Notes: generated by a model from the sequence alone, not told the origin. Counted from the stretch's first letter, positions 1-13,902 are shown. The stretch is 64,000 nt of DNA from Marsupella aquatica (GCA_973895155.1 OZ316895.1:13764001-13828000), one strand, 5' to 3'. Made by a program: numbers and translations.

Positions 1-3000
1 TTCAATGCTTATAGTGTGCCAACACTTATTTGGTGACCATCTAAAAATTCAAGTACACACATTTTGGTGTGGCATGCTGACCCTCCAAAAATTCAAGTAC
101 ACAAGTCTAATACACTTTATTTATTTCATATGCAACACGAATAATTAAGTTAAAAATGATGAGTCTTCAATGATACTAGGTTAAGGTTCAAACTGAGGCT
201 AATTACAATACTGCCCCCCATTCTAATTTAATTGTTGTACTGCCCCCCAAACAGTTATATTAGACACTCATTAAAATAGAGATGCTATTGATATTTGTTG
301 AAGATGCATACTTAGCGCAATATCAACAATTTCAAAGGTGTCTTAGTTACTGAGTGAATTAATCCTCACCATTCAGAATTGGAACTCTGGCTTGTTTTTC
401 AAATATGTGGTGTCTCATCAACGACTAGCAAAAGGGATGGTGCCTATTTGTTTCATATCTAATTTAAATCGAATGAAATCTCGTGATCTATGATAGAATC
501 TTGACAGAATCTCCACCCTATAACATGCAATCCTGCCCATCCTTCTCCATCATCTGTACAATTTACAGAAAGCAGGAATGGCGGGAATGAATTGTGGCCA
601 TTTCCTACTTATGAGACCTTTTTTGTGACCATTGAATTCACCAAAAAGTAACCTGCAGAACTGCCCTGCATCATCACCATACCCCTTGACGTTGCAACCT
701 TGACAGTGACCATCCCTCGGACAATCGCAACCCTCCATTGTATGGGGGTGAGGAGCTAGGTAGAGGAAGGAGAGGCTGAATGGGGAGTGGCCTTCTCTCT
801 CCCCCAATGCCGAACATGGGACTGATCCTGGACCTTGCAACCGCCGTTGCCAGTTTTGCCTGCCTCTATCCAAAGCACTTCCTTGCTTCACCTACACTTC
901 TTTGCCCCATCTCTACATATTCTCTGCAACACATGGGCATTGGGCTCGTGGTGGTATACACAGAAGAGATCACCTCTGAAAAATGTTCCTTGAGCACCTT
1001 TCTAAAAAATGCTGGAAGTACTGTAGGTAATCTTGCAAAAATTAGTTGTGGCCATGAGATAGAACTAAGTAAAAATTAAAGTGTAAACCACAAACAGTGT
1101 CGTGTGATATAGCCATGGTGTCACATGGTACTGGGGGCAAGAGTGCAGCAGATAGTGTCAGTGAAAGGCACACTGTCGTCCTGCATGTGCCCCTGGTGAT
1201 GAATTGCGTGAAGTTAGGCATTTATGTACTAGGAGCCCTACAAATATGATGGCCCACTACTGCAGATCTGTCACTCCAGGTAAACGATTTCCCATCACCA
1301 GGTGCAGCCCGGATAGAGCCTTACGATATATTCCCTCCACCCCAAAATCCCCACATACGAGCAAGGTTACTCGGAGAGCATTATTTTCTAGAAGGGCTGC
1401 ATTTGACACCTAAATTTTTACATTACAATAACCTTTGGTGTTCTTTAAAAGTCTGTACCTTTCATACTAATCAACACCATTTTATGTTGGATGTGGGATC
1501 GTGGTTTGGCCTCGCTCAGATATTGCGTTTTTCCTGGTCAGTAAAATATTTGTTGAGAAAAAAAGTAAGAATGTTACCTATTTTGCGAGTGGGTTTTTAT
1601 AATCGAAATTTGTAGGGTTCATAAAATTGTATTTTTTTGTGGTATTGTTCATCCTATGAAGTGAGAGAGGGAGTAGAATCCGTGAGGACATTGCTTTAGT
1701 CTAGTCCCTATCTAGTATTCTTCATTTTTCACTTTTCCTCCTTGGGGTTAGTGCTGGGGTATTTTGGGTTGTCAGGTCCTTGTTGTCCCCCTTAGCCGCA
1801 CTGACTTATCAGCATATTATACTCTAAGAATGTAGAAAAAATAAATTATGCTTTCGATATCAACGCACTGGCCAGAACATTTGCAATAATTGAATATCCA
1901 TGTACATGCACGTAGCCAAGACAATGTTAATTCATAGGTGGTGAATGGTTGCGTCTAGGGGTCAAAGGTGTGCATAATCAGTAGTTGATTGATTGCCCGT
2001 CGATTCCCTTTAAGGTATCCCATCTAGGACTAGTCTGACAGCACGCACATTTTCTTTATCAACCATAGGACGATGTAAAATACTTAATTATGTAGTGGAT
2101 GATGCAAATAGTCGTACATGTAGTTGACAGAATTTTTATTAAGCTATGAATATAAATGGGTAAGCGAGCTGCAGATTGTTTTCGAGGGAGACTCCACCCT
2201 CAAGTACATACTACTCCCTTCCAAAAGTTTAGCTCACCCAATGGTCATCAAACTGAACTACTTGAGAGGATACAATCTTCGCAGATTTGACATTTTTTTT
2301 CTTGCTTTACGTACAGTTCCACGAATTGTGAAAAGTTGTACATAGGTGGGGCAGGAAGCCTGGAAATTTAAGTGGAGAGCAGTGACAGGGCATTGAAACC
2401 CTAGTGCAAGGAGGTGACATTGAATATGTTATCATAATTGTTACGGTTTAAAAACTGGTTACATCAGACAAAGATTGATCACAGGTTCAGCCAATCTGTG
2501 AAGAGATTGGAAAGCAGAATAGGCCATCCACTGAGCAAATTTGGGTGAGCTTAGACGACAAGGAGGTGGGTAGGTTGTGAAGGATGAGGTCATGATTTCA
2601 AGGCGAGTTTCAAGGATGTCTCAAATGTCAACTCGTAAGGAGGCTGCACAAAGAAAGAACTACTGTAGGGACTCAACTGGAGCAAGAAGAAAGAAATGTC
2701 TTTCAAAATGTAGTCAAGAATGTGGATGATGATCAGGGAGCAGATTTGGAGGAAGGTGATGATGTGCCAAAGAGGAGGCAATCGCCTTGTCTCAGGCTAG
2801 GGATTGCAGGAAAGCATGAACATTGGAAGTCTCACAAATTGCTAGGACTGTAGCATGGAAACCCAACCATCCTGGTCTACTTTGGCATAAGTTGCCTCGT
2901 ATTGTGTGCACTCAGAGTACTAAGTGGGGTGAATTTTGTTGTCCACCTCAGACTCTGTTATATGGTTGGTAAATATTTGGCTTATGTAGTTTAATGGATA

Positions 3001-4813
3001 TAATGATAAACTTGAAACTCTGCCACTCACTTGCACTTTTGACTATGGTGACTTAAGTTCATGACGTATCCAAAACACTTTCAGAACAAAGTTAACATGT
3101 TTCTCAAAAAATTGAAATAACACTGCTCAATTAATGTAAGCCAGAGCTCAACGAATGCCACAGTAACAAATTATAACCTATATTAACTGTTAGCGTAAAT
3201 ATGTTGCTGTCAAGGATATGTGAGCCATATTCAGACAGATCCTGCTGTGCAAACTGTGTTTGCAGCAATTCACATTCATTCACATCACATCACACATAGT
3301 ATAAATCCATTGTGTGGTGGTCACAATCAATCGTAGACCCTGCTGTTTTGTCATGGCCTTTTATAGTCCTCCCTGCTCATGCAAACTGACCATAAAAATG
3401 CCTTGATGTTCCACCTGAGAACCTTAAGTTTATATGGGGACATTACTCTGAAGGGGAATTATAGTAAGCACTGAAGTGGGAGTAAACTGTTCAGGGGCAT
3501 AAGCACTGGAGGGGTAACCAGGGGCATTTGCAGATGTAACTGAATTTACTGAACTATTTGAAGGCAAAAATCACTCAGGCATGCAGGCTCATATACCATG
3601 ATCAATGAAACTTGTTTACAAGCTAGCAAAGTTTTAAAAATTTCAAGCAGAACCGCGCATAGAGCAAGACCAGAAAAATGGTTAGCTTCGCAGGTGGGCA
3701 AAACCCCCACTTTAGATGTTTTGTATAACAAGTATTACAAGTGGTTGTGGCACATAGTATATGTTAAACTTGCCAAGACAATTTGGACCAAACCAAGAGC
3801 TAGGACTCAGAATACAACTGTCAGGTCATAAATTGAACTTGTGACTTGCTACCGTCACAAGTCACCACTTTGGCTTAAGGTGGTTTCACAAGACACTGGT
3901 TGCCCATTATTCCTGTTTGTTCCCTTTCAGATTAAATCTGGACCGTATGGTGAGTGGAAAGAGCTGCAGAAGGCTTTGCAACAACTTAGGGCCCATTCTG
4001 GTATGGTGTCAACTGATTCAACATGGCAAGCAATGGGCCGAAAGAGTCATCCAAACATGAAGTCTATCTTTAGAAGAAGCAGTGGCCCTCGACTTTGATT
4101 TGTTTGCTGAAAAAAAGTCACTAGTGACCCCAACTTCTTGTAAAGCCACCCTTACCACCAGGTAGTGAGCAAAGCTTTTCATGTGTGGGGCTGAGGCTTT
4201 AAACCATCACTAGCCATGACAAAACCTGGATACACCATGTTTCACCATAAATAGTACCATGTTCTTGAAATTGTGGAGCACAATGGCACTGGGAGAGGAG
4301 AGAAGAATGATGGAATGTGAAAAAGTGAGAATTCTTGGACACTTGCGTTTTATTATGGCTAGTGGCCATTTAAGAAAGAACAAAGGAACGAGAATGCAGA
4401 AGAGAATATAGAGTTATGAACCTTTCACCAGCACGTGGGTTTTGCGAGCAGTAAGAAAGACAAACCAGCAAACCCATCAGCACACCAATCTGGAAGCGGA
4501 GTATCCAATCCAGTGGAGTTTTCAAGGTGAATCCATGATGCCGGATGCAGTAGACGAGGCCAACTACTGTAGTGGGCAAAGAATTATAGAATCGGGATCG
4601 CGTGCACGGGCTCGTAGAACGGATTCCTTCAGCCTTTCCTACATAAAGTTTAATTCCTTGCCATCAACCCCGCCATAGGTGCGACAACCGGTCGATTGGA
4701 ACGAGCAGCTGGGGAAATCGGCTGCAAAATTGCAATGGAGAAAGTTACATATAGTGGAGAGTAGCATTCTGCTGAAGGTCTTTTTGGAAGAGGATTGGCT
4801 TGCTTTGGGTTAG
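1..4813. other. gene-poor spacer with weak coding remnants
   Basis: I see no convincing gene here. The DNA is AT-rich with short open frames only. Two spots look faintly like old coding sequence: 2,600-2,830 on the plus strand (Arg/Lys- and Asp/Glu-rich reading in shifting frames) and 3,598-3,831, where a stretch resembling KWLASQVGKTPTLDVLY could be a decayed plant transposase fragment. A polypyrimidine-AG before 3,931 is followed by an open exon-like stretch to a stop at 4,098, which might be a terminal exon of something unrecognised. The last about 130 bases should hold the 5' leader of the sigma factor gene. Confidence 0.4.
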
Positions 4814-7800
4814 ATGGAGGCCATTGTGAATGTGAAATTCACGAGGGTTTTGGCAAGTTCTGTGCCTGGACGACTGCATCAAAAGCATGCGGTGAAGAAT
4901 TATGGCTCTCTTACTTGGCTTTTCCATAGTAACGATCGTTGCTTCTGCCTCCCGGAGAAGCGTGAAGTGGGTTTTCAATATGCTTCTAGAGAAGTAGCAG
5001 TCATAGCATTACAAAGAAATTGCGGGGGCAGAAACGTCAGTGCTAAGTCAACCAGCTTCGAGACTAGACCACGGGACCACGGGAGAGCAAATACGGCAGC
5101 AGAGATACCGATAGTTCCCCAGAGCACGCAAAGAGCAAGAGTTGGCAAGGGGAGCTTGAAACTAGGAGGCCTAGCAGGTGATCAGGATTCCCCAAGTGCA
5201 CCGAATTACAGAGGAGTGCACCGATTCCCCAAGGATACAAGGTTCGAGGTGACGTTTTCTGAGGTCCGCATGCAACCATACATCTTCGAAATTATGCAAA
5301 TAGGGTAAAAAGAAAGTAAAAGAAAGTGGTTGTTTTGAAAAGGCAGTCTCAATTTCGTAGCGAATGGCACCTCGAAGCTCGGAAATGATATTAAGCGGAA
5401 ATCGAAGATGTGCGTATCAAAGAACGTTAGAAATTACGTCGTTAGAAAAGGAATTTCGAAGGTTGTAGGATTCCTATGGAAAATCATGAAATGGGCCATA
5501 TTCACTCAGTCCCAAAAGGGTGTCGACTCCTATTAAGACTATGAGTAGCTCTTACCCTGAGGTTATCCCTATTGAACTTACAGACCATGATGCTAAGAAA
5601 TGAATTGGTTCAACAGGGAAAGAGGTGCGATTCATACGAGGAAAATAGAAAAGCAACTGGAGGATCTTCTGTCTCTTGGGCAAGACTAGCTGGAGCTCGT
5701 TGTCCTCTTACAACGTACGAGGAGCATTCTCTGTCAGCAGATGTACAGGTACCTATCATGTTCAATGGGCAGAATGTATTCGATTGTTTATCATAATTTC
5801 ATTTATCTTTTAGGCTGTGCTTGGAGCTACATAGCAATCATTAGCAGCAGTGGAGCTACAAATTGTGCAGGGTCGTCGTAAGTCACCTTAAGTAGAATTG
5901 AAAATTGCTGAATGAAACTACACCTGACATCCGCCTGCCACACAAACAATCAAACTTTTTCTGTCTTGGATGAACCTGACACATCTGCATGTGTAACATT
6001 CAGGATATGCTATCTCTTGAAAGTCAGAAGAAAGACTTGGCAAAAATCCTTGGACGAGAGCCAACAGTAGACGAATGGGCAGGTCACTGTACGACCTCCA
6101 TCTTCAAGCTCTATGCACGGTACGCTCCTACTGTTTAGTCATTTTCACTCGTAATTCTTACACAGCAGAGAAGTGCAACATAGTGGATGGCAGATTCAAA
6201 GACAGGTTATCCCGATCATTGGTGTAGCCACTGAACAAGGTTGCAAACAGTAAGAACGATTGAATTTAAAGTCTATGGATCCGCAATTGGGAAGCAAGGG
6301 CACAATGGATGCCTTATGTACACAGTGCCTTGAATCAAGTACTGGTCCAATAATTTGAATAAGTGTGCTTGCTATACTCTAGTAAACAAGGTGCTTATCT
6401 CAAGGTTGCTATGGGCATCGCAAATGTAGGATTGGGAAGGGGCGAGCAGCAAAGAGAAAAATGATTGCGGCAAATTTACCTCTCGTGAATTCCGTAGCTC
6501 AACAGTTCCATGGTAGAGGGCTTTCTCATTGGGAATTGTGCCAGGTCCGTTTCTCTCCTTGGTGTATGGAACAATGGAACTGAAGTATCGTTTACTCCAC
6601 TTATACCTGTTTCTGCCATGTGGCTCCAAATTTTATGGACAACTTACATCGCAGTTAATTGGTTTCAAACCGTAGGAAAGCTTGAATCTCGTGGGAATTC
6701 TTGGGATGACTATGTTGTCACGACATGTACAGGAGGGGGTAAAGGGTCTTGAAAGGAGTGCCGAAAAGTACAACACTTCTCACAATACAAAGTTCTCAAG
6801 CTATTCTTTTCACTGGATTTGGGAGGTATATTTCATCCAATTAGTGTCAAAAAAATTAAATAGCTGGCTAGAATTTGCACCGTTGCATCTCTACAATATG
6901 CTTATTATTTCTCTCATGATTGTAGTGGTGATGGCTCGTCTTGCAGAGAATGTCTGCAGGTGTGAAAAAGTTTCGACATGTGCTAAGAATTAGTAGAACA
7001 GTATATGAAATGGCTGCAATTATCCTTAAATCAAAAGAAGTGAGTGGACATAGACGTCACGACTTCCTCTCTATGGTTTGCTGGCTCCTGTGCTGTCGAG
7101 GAAGAAGCTGTACAGTGATGGAAAGCTTAAACTATTGCTTTGTCGTGGATCTGTAGCTATTGATTGATATCTTCTGGGCCTTTTCTATTATTGCATACTG
7201 TTGAACGTAGTCAATTTGAAGATTAGAAACCCTTCCATTGTCTATTCTATCCTTGGATGACAGGAGTTTCAAATATTGCATGGGAGGCCACCGTCTCTAG
7301 ATGAATTGGCCGAATTGTCTCGGATGGACGCAGATAAGGTATGTCCAGAGTATGTCTAAAGTTGAAAATACTTTAAAGGCTCGCCTATTACTGAAGTCAA
7401 TACGTCTTTCCTACCGACATGTGAAAATCTAGAATCTCTGTACATATCGAAGTTTTAAGTCTTGTTCCTGTCGTAAGAGCTCAAGCTTCTCATTCCCATA
7501 AAATGAGGTTGTATCAGAAATTTGATCTGTACATCTGTAACTTCGTTCATATATTCCATTTTCTCTTCTTGTGATCTAGTCCAACTTTCGAGTCACAAGT
7601 CCTCCAGTTGGAAATGCTGTCAATGCGCAACGGGTCTGATTGCCATCATGTTCTGAATATTCATTATCCGCTTCTACACGTTGCACTCAGGACTGGATTT
7701 CTAATTACGTCCGGTACCATTCACTCGTGAACTGATTGGCCCGCTTGTAGCTGTTTTTGGGGAGATCATGGGCATTTAAGGGCGATTCTGCTAATAAATG

Positions 7801-9120
7801 CAGAACTATGTGGTCCAATAGTGAAAGATTGTTGATCTCCGTTCTGGATATCTAGCATTATGTTCTGACACGAGCATGCATATCTGTGTAGATACTGAAT
7901 GTAGCACGACTTGTCAAACCCGTGAAGTCCATGGATGAAGCTGTCTCCACACTTGAAAATGATTACAAGAAACAAGTCGAAGATCAAAGCCTGGGTCGTG
8001 TTCCATGGGCCGTAAGTGAACTTCTAAGATTCCCTTTGCGCAGAGCACAGTCCGTTGGTGACAGCCAGAATTTGGCAAGCTTCACAAGGACAAATCTATT
8101 CGCATCTATTTGTCAAGAAATTTGATTTGGATGGGTCTTTATCCTGTTGTAGATGGGAGAGTAAAGGACACTGCAGGCAGCATGACGAGCATTTTTCCAT
8201 GTTTAATCTTTGTTCATCACTCTGTCTTTGCTGATTGTTCCATCTTTGGCCTGGGATGGCAGCAAATTATGGAATCTGAATTGAAGACAGAGGTTGCCAA
8301 GGCACTTCAATCTCTCACATCTCGTGAACAAATGGTAAGAGATTCATTAGTACTTGAAGGTTGAGTGAAAAAAATATCTGTTCCACGTGTTTGTTGAATG
8401 CAGTAATACTAGTTCAGGTTGAGATTGATCCAGAAGTGTACTGTTCTCACAGGTTTTGGAGATGCGGTATGGACTATGTGGAGGGCCTCCCAAAGGAAGA
8501 GCCCAGGTATATCTTTGGCGTTTGAAACATGTCCAAGTTTGGGAGCACTTTGCAGAATGAGCTGTAAAATCCACGCTAGATACCTCGGTGACTAGGACAG
8601 ACATTTGTACCAATGTAATGGAATGTACATCTAAGGTCTTTCTTGTCTGTAGCGATGCTTGACTTAACGAGATAACATTCTGAAGCTAATGATGGTTTCA
8701 CCTTGTTCCCCTGAGTAATATCACCAGTGTCGACCTTCTAGTCTGTTCTCTGAAAATTGTGAATACCCTTCTTATCCGCAGGGTTGTTGCTTATGATGGT
8801 TTCGGGGCTTGTGTAGGTGGCACTAGCATTGGATTTGACATACGAGAGCATCCGCCTTATAGAGGTTGGGACAAGAACCCTCTGCTCCCTCTGTTTGATC
8901 TAGTTACTTTTGTTCAGAAGTCAAAGGCCTCGGTCAAATCATGGTTTTTCTGTAGACCTCGTTTATTGTTTGCATTCCTCGGATCCTTGTCTCAAATTGG
9001 GCTTACAGTACCTAACTTCAATTGCTTGTCTTCCAGAAACGAGCACTTAACAAGCTTCGATATATATCGAAGGAAGATGGACTCCAACAGTATCTTTCAG
9101 GAAGTATGTGGGTCCAATGA
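4814..9120 (+). CDS. diverged plastid-type sigma-70 factor, 12 exons
   Basis: Probable nuclear-encoded sigma subunit for the plastid-encoded RNA polymerase, giving promoter recognition. Exons: 4814-5248, 5584-5748, 6004-6082, 6405-6544, 6733-6825, 6947-7039, 7264-7338, 7892-8011, 8263-8334, 8453-8506, 8817-8864, 9037-9120. All junctions are GT-AG and phases agree, giving about 485 aa. Residues 1-145 are poorly conserved and may hold a transit peptide. Region 1.2 is near 188-227 (SADVQDMLSLE, GREPTVDEWA), region 2 about 237-335 (KRKMIAANLPLVNSVAQQ, GRGL, QEGVKGLERSAEK), region 3 about 336-372 (GRPPSLDELAELSRMDADK), region 4 about 401-480 (EVAKALQSLTSREQM, EMRYGL, ESIRLIEKRALNKLR). Several promoter-contact positions differ from normal sigma factors. 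Exon 1's donor is the least certain; an extra small exon between 5,249 and 5,583 is possible. The family call is by motif recognition; the SIG subtype is not assigned. Confidence 0.82.
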
Positions 9121-10982
9121 TTGAGTTGAGAACAGTTTTTACGTTGTTTGCGCCGTCTAGGTGAAAACTGTGCTGGACCATGTACACTGCATTTGGGGTA
9201 TTAAATCTGGGCTACACAGAAGGGTCATGAATCCCACGGTAGCTGTCTGCAGACTGGTGGGATGAACAATTTGTATAGATTAAGGGAAAGGAGAATACTG
9301 GTTACGATGATCTCCTCCCAAATTATAGAAAATTTACGCACGAATTTTAGCACCACATTAGGTGCATTGGAATAGGTAGAAAATTTAGTCCAGAATAAAG
9401 GGAAGCAGTTTGACAATGCTTATGCTAGAGATAGCAAGAGGTCAAGAACTCTGCACAAGGTTGACGGCTAGTAGACATGAAAGAAGCGGAGACATCATAA
9501 AAGCATTGCAATAATATTCTGGTCACTTTGACCTCAATAAGATGTCAAAACTTAGTGAAAAACTCTTCAAGGGCCTGCATTTGATTAACGGTGTCATCAG
9601 CACCCAATTCATTGACATAGCAATTCGAATAACACATTTTTGTGTGTCACTCTCATTCATTTAAAGGACCAAGACTAATGTCACATGTTCATGGTGGATA
9701 GGCCCCTTATCCCAGTGTTTTTTTGTACTGGCGGGCTTGTAGTGAAATCCTTACCCAAGATTTGTGCCAGCTACAGAACCAATACAAAGAAAATGAAAAA
9801 AAATGAACTAAATTTTGTCACATTCCTCATTCCCCTGAGACCCTGATTACTACATTTAATGGTAGTCTGGACTCTTTAATTCCCAAAAGATCTAATGGTA
9901 TGTGAGTGGCCACACAATAGTTCACAGTCTTCCCCACTGACTTCCCCATTGTGGAGTGTGCCACATTTATGTGGTTCTGGATAAAAAATTCTTCGATTTA
10001 CATTGTACTTTTAACTTAAAACAGTAAAATCCAACAGACTTATATTGAAGGCAGTTCTTGTCCATGGTGGTTAACTCTTTCCCAGGAAAACCGTTTATGA
10101 TGTCAAAGCTGCAGCTTCCAGGAAATTGATTTTGATTAAGAGAAGTTGTCTAAAAGGGTACGTAAGCCATGACAACTCTTAAATACTGTACTTACAACAA
10201 ACTAAACCCAATGAACTCCCCAAATGGAAGGGCTCCCTCTTGGTGGGGGGAACTCTGACTTCCCTGTGTTTCTTAATCTTGGAGAAGTAGCTAGGATTGC
10301 CATTTTGACCTGTTTCTTTCAAATTCCAAATCCGGAATTTGTTAGACACCCCCAACACCCCCAACACACACAAAGAATGAAAAGTTCTGGGATTTGTAAT
10401 TATTACTGAAAGTGAATTATACTACATGGGCAAAGTAACTTACATATGTTTATAATATGGAGGGTTTACGTGTAACCACATGGTAAAAGGATGACCCACA
10501 TCTTCCCATGCCCTGTAACTTATACCAGTTCTAGGGCATGAATTATCAAAGTATCATTTCCCTGAGTTTACTCTCACAAAACAAAAAGGGAAAACAAAAG
10601 AAAAGAAATAGAATTAACTACTTCTCTATCATAGTTACCTAAATGATGATCTCATATTGGCAACCTAAGCCCAGGATGAGACTCTTTTGCAAAGCCTAGG
10701 AACGATATAATACTCAATTCAATCCCACTGTAAGCAACCAGGTCAAGTGGTGCACCTTTTGGGAGAAGTCCCATGAATTCTCCAGATCATTAATTTGGAT
10801 ACTAAATACTTCAGTCTGTGAAATTGGAGACTTTTCTCAATGATGAAAAACATTTTCAGTCTCTCACTATCGATAGAAAAAAAAACTTTAGAAATCCCCC
10901 TCCTCCCCTTTGATTTTGGACCCCCATTAGGGGTCTCTTGCAAATTCTTTGTCATGAGGTTGCGCCACATCACCACAACCAG

Positions 10983-11041
10983 CCACAAACAGGAATGATC
11001 CTACTTTTAGCAATAACAAACGTGCACATTCCTGTTTGTGG
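10983..11041. repeat. 15-bp perfect inverted repeat (hairpin)
   Basis: CCACAAACAGGAATG at 10,983-10,997 is matched by its exact reverse complement at 11,027-11,041, leaving a 29-base loop. It could be a tiny MITE remnant or simply a hairpin; no duplication at the flanks is evident. Confidence 0.7.
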
Positions 11042-11259
11042 CAAAAGTAACGTAATTTTTGGGGCGCCATGCAGTAAATATTAAACGTAAAAAAAACCAA
11101 AATACAAAGGAAGAGATGTCATTTAGTAAAATAAAATTACTATTTTGATGTTTGTCATAGATATATCAGTGTTTTATATCAAAATATTTGTATTTTTTAA
11201 TTGTAAATGTACATAGTTAAAATTCCTTTAGCTTCACATTGTAAAACTAAATAATAAAT

Positions 11260-11745
11260 CTCCTTAGTACTTGATAAAATCTGCCAATGTTTGATTCATT
11301 GGAAAATTCAAGATCAAGATTTAGAAACTCATGATCTCTTTAGTAATGTCGTGATAAAATCTCTCAATGTCACACTCATTAGAAAGTTAGAGTAAAATTA
11401 AAAACTCATAATCTCCTTAGTACTTGACAAAATCTATCAATGTTAGGTTCATTGGAAAGTTAGAGAAATTTAGATACTCATGATCTCTCTATTTCTTGAC
11501 AAATAATCTCAATGTCACACATTAGAAAGCTAAAGAGATTGAAAATCTCCTGATCTCTTGAGTATCGTGACAAAATCTGACATGAATTTGTCAATGTCGG
11601 ACTCAATGTTAGAAAGCTAAAAGAATTCATAAACTCATGATCAAAATTTATTATACTCACACTCATTGGAAAGGCAAAGAAATTCAAAAACTCATATGGA
11701 ACTTGACAAAATTTGTCAATTTGAGGCTCATTGGAAACCCTTTCT
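11260..11745. repeat. degenerate tandem repeat, about 70-80 bp unit, about 6 copies
   Basis: A phrase like TTGACAAAATCTNTCAATGT recurs at about 11,271, 11,350, 11,427, 11,497, 11,567 and 11,703. Each copy is followed by a variant of TCATTGGAAAGTTAGAGAAA and then ACTCATGATCTC. Spacing is 70-79 bases except for the last interval, which is longer. It looks like an old AT-rich minisatellite, not coding sequence. Confidence 0.75.
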
Positions 11746-13902
11746 CAATTAAGAGATATCACAATCTCGTCACCGTCACAAACTTAACCACTACAAATTG
11801 ATTTCTTTGATTACGTCGTCATCGCTGGTCCACAATGCTTGCTTCCCGGCTTGAATTGTTCGCATCTCTTAGATAGTCTTCAACTGAAAACATAGGTTGA
11901 CGCCATTGAAATGCAGCCTCTATGTCAAAGAAACAATTGTTGGTCTTCCCTTCACACCATAGCTTTATTAAAAATAACTACAAATCCTTTGTTTGAAATG
12001 ATGGCTCGTTTGTTTTGTGTGTTCCTCCCACCAAATCGACAAACGCTCTTTTGCCAACAGCTGAGTGTTGTGCTCCAGTCTATCTTGTGGCGGTGATGCT
12101 CAATGTAACTCACAAACAATCAATCAACAAATGGTTGAAAGATGATTTCTCCAATGTGTAAGCAAAACCTATAAGAAAACTCAATTCCTCCACATTCAAC
12201 CTTCCGTTTGATAAATCTCTATCTTTTGAGCATTTGTTTTTGTACGAGCACACACCAACACCATCGGGAGACTCAAAATTGTTAATTACCGCCTTGATGA
12301 AAATTGATTTCACTTAATCACACACACATTCCTTGGATGAACATGGGGGTCCACGGATTAATTTCCAGATAGAAGTTGCCAATGGGTTTTCTAAAATACA
12401 GCCCCAAGAAGAATGGAAATAAACCTCTTTGGAGATAATTAATTCAGAATTAACGTATCTTTTACACTGTCATGGCCTTCAACTAACATAGGCAATAATT
12501 TATCTCCATGACTCTCTGATGATCAGTCTCCAATAGTCAGCGGTGTTTGGCACACACCTTACAAAAGCCAAGTCTTGTGGTGCCTACCCCTTGCCACCCT
12601 AGCCTCCCATAGCAAACTGAGAAATGCATACTGAGGAAAGAACATGATTGGGCTACAAGTAAGAGCTCAAGTAGCTGTCTGATTGTCAATTCTCTCTTGC
12701 TCACGCATCACAAGCAATTCCCACAAGTTGGATCGAGTGGGAACTAGCTAGATCACCAACAAAGAAGAATTTTGGTTTCTATGTTTTTGACCTGCTTATT
12801 TTGTGGTTTGTTTTAAACTTGGATACCTTGCATTTTTCCCCAAGTCTACAAATGAATTTACATGTATGGGGGCAGGTGATTGATCATGAACAACAAGGGA
12901 AAGACCTCGGGGAAAGACATCCAATTTTCCCTTGCAATAATCTTAACAAAATGTTTAGTTTCTGTGATGTACATGATAGAGGTCATAACAAACAGTGACT
13001 GTTGATATAAGCAAGTGATTGTAAAGAAAGCCTAGTTAGTCAGACAAAATTTTGAGCAATATCCCTTTAATTCATCAAACCTTCACTAACAAAACTCGAT
13101 GCTTTTGATTCGTACGGATTGAATGAAAGGAGTGCGGTAAAATGAAAACTTCTCGCATCAATATTAAACGAAGTGATCAGACAAGAATAATTCAAAGAAC
13201 TTGAAGTGATCATCTGGACCTTTCTTTGGACCTCACCCTGTCAATTTCTGGAAAAGTAAATGATGCAGTTTGTTTCCTGACTTGTTCATTACTTTAAGAC
13301 TAATATCTTATTTTCAACTTTGTAGACCTCTGGATCCTAGATATCGTTTTTAGATTTAATCTGTCACTATTCACTGGTTCCTCAAACTTATTTGATCCAC
13401 AAAGAGCAGATGAAGCCATTTGCAATTCGCTCCTGTACCAGCACGTCATTCAAAACAGAACTCAAGGAAACTACATTTGTCACAATTATACTCACATGGA
13501 TGACTGGATGATGGCCACATTCTAAAGTTCACCTATTGATGACAGATTCCAGGGCATAATTTTGTAACTCCCAGTTATATCACTAAATTTGACTCAATTA
13601 TATATATTACCCTAAAGGTCAGGGTACATTGATAGCCCAAGACACAGCCTAGACATGCATCAAGGGGCCATGACAGTTATTCAAACAACAGTAAACTAAA
13701 GAAGATTACTCTGTTTTAAGGACCCAAGACTTCAAGTGAGTATAAGAGTAAAGTATTTGCATAGATGCTAAACGATTGTGTGGTGATCAGTCTCAACAAT
13801 GCAGGAGCTCATTCAATCAGTTAGGTGCCAATTAAAGTGGACAAGCTAACAACAAAGGGTTGTGTGGGACTAAAGTATATTTCTTTAGTGAGGTAGGCGA
13901 AA

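Larger units (their letters stand above)
9121..13902. other. spacer, no gene seen
   Basis: No open frame longer than about 80 codons looks coding, and none has splice signals in a sensible pattern. The stretch is AT-rich. It contains a perfect short hairpin near 10,983-11,041 and a degenerate tandem repeat at 11,260-11,745, listed separately. Otherwise I see nothing in it. Confidence 0.5.

Noticed and set aside
5817-5878. A possible exon between sigma exons 2 and 3
   Set aside because: It contains an in-frame TAG, while joining 5,748 directly to 6,004 keeps phase and gives the expected SADVQ-DMLSLE sequence.
7581-7640. A possible extra sigma exon reading RVTSPPVGNAVNAQR
   Set aside because: The exons at 7,338 and 7,892 already join in phase with the expected region 3 sequence.
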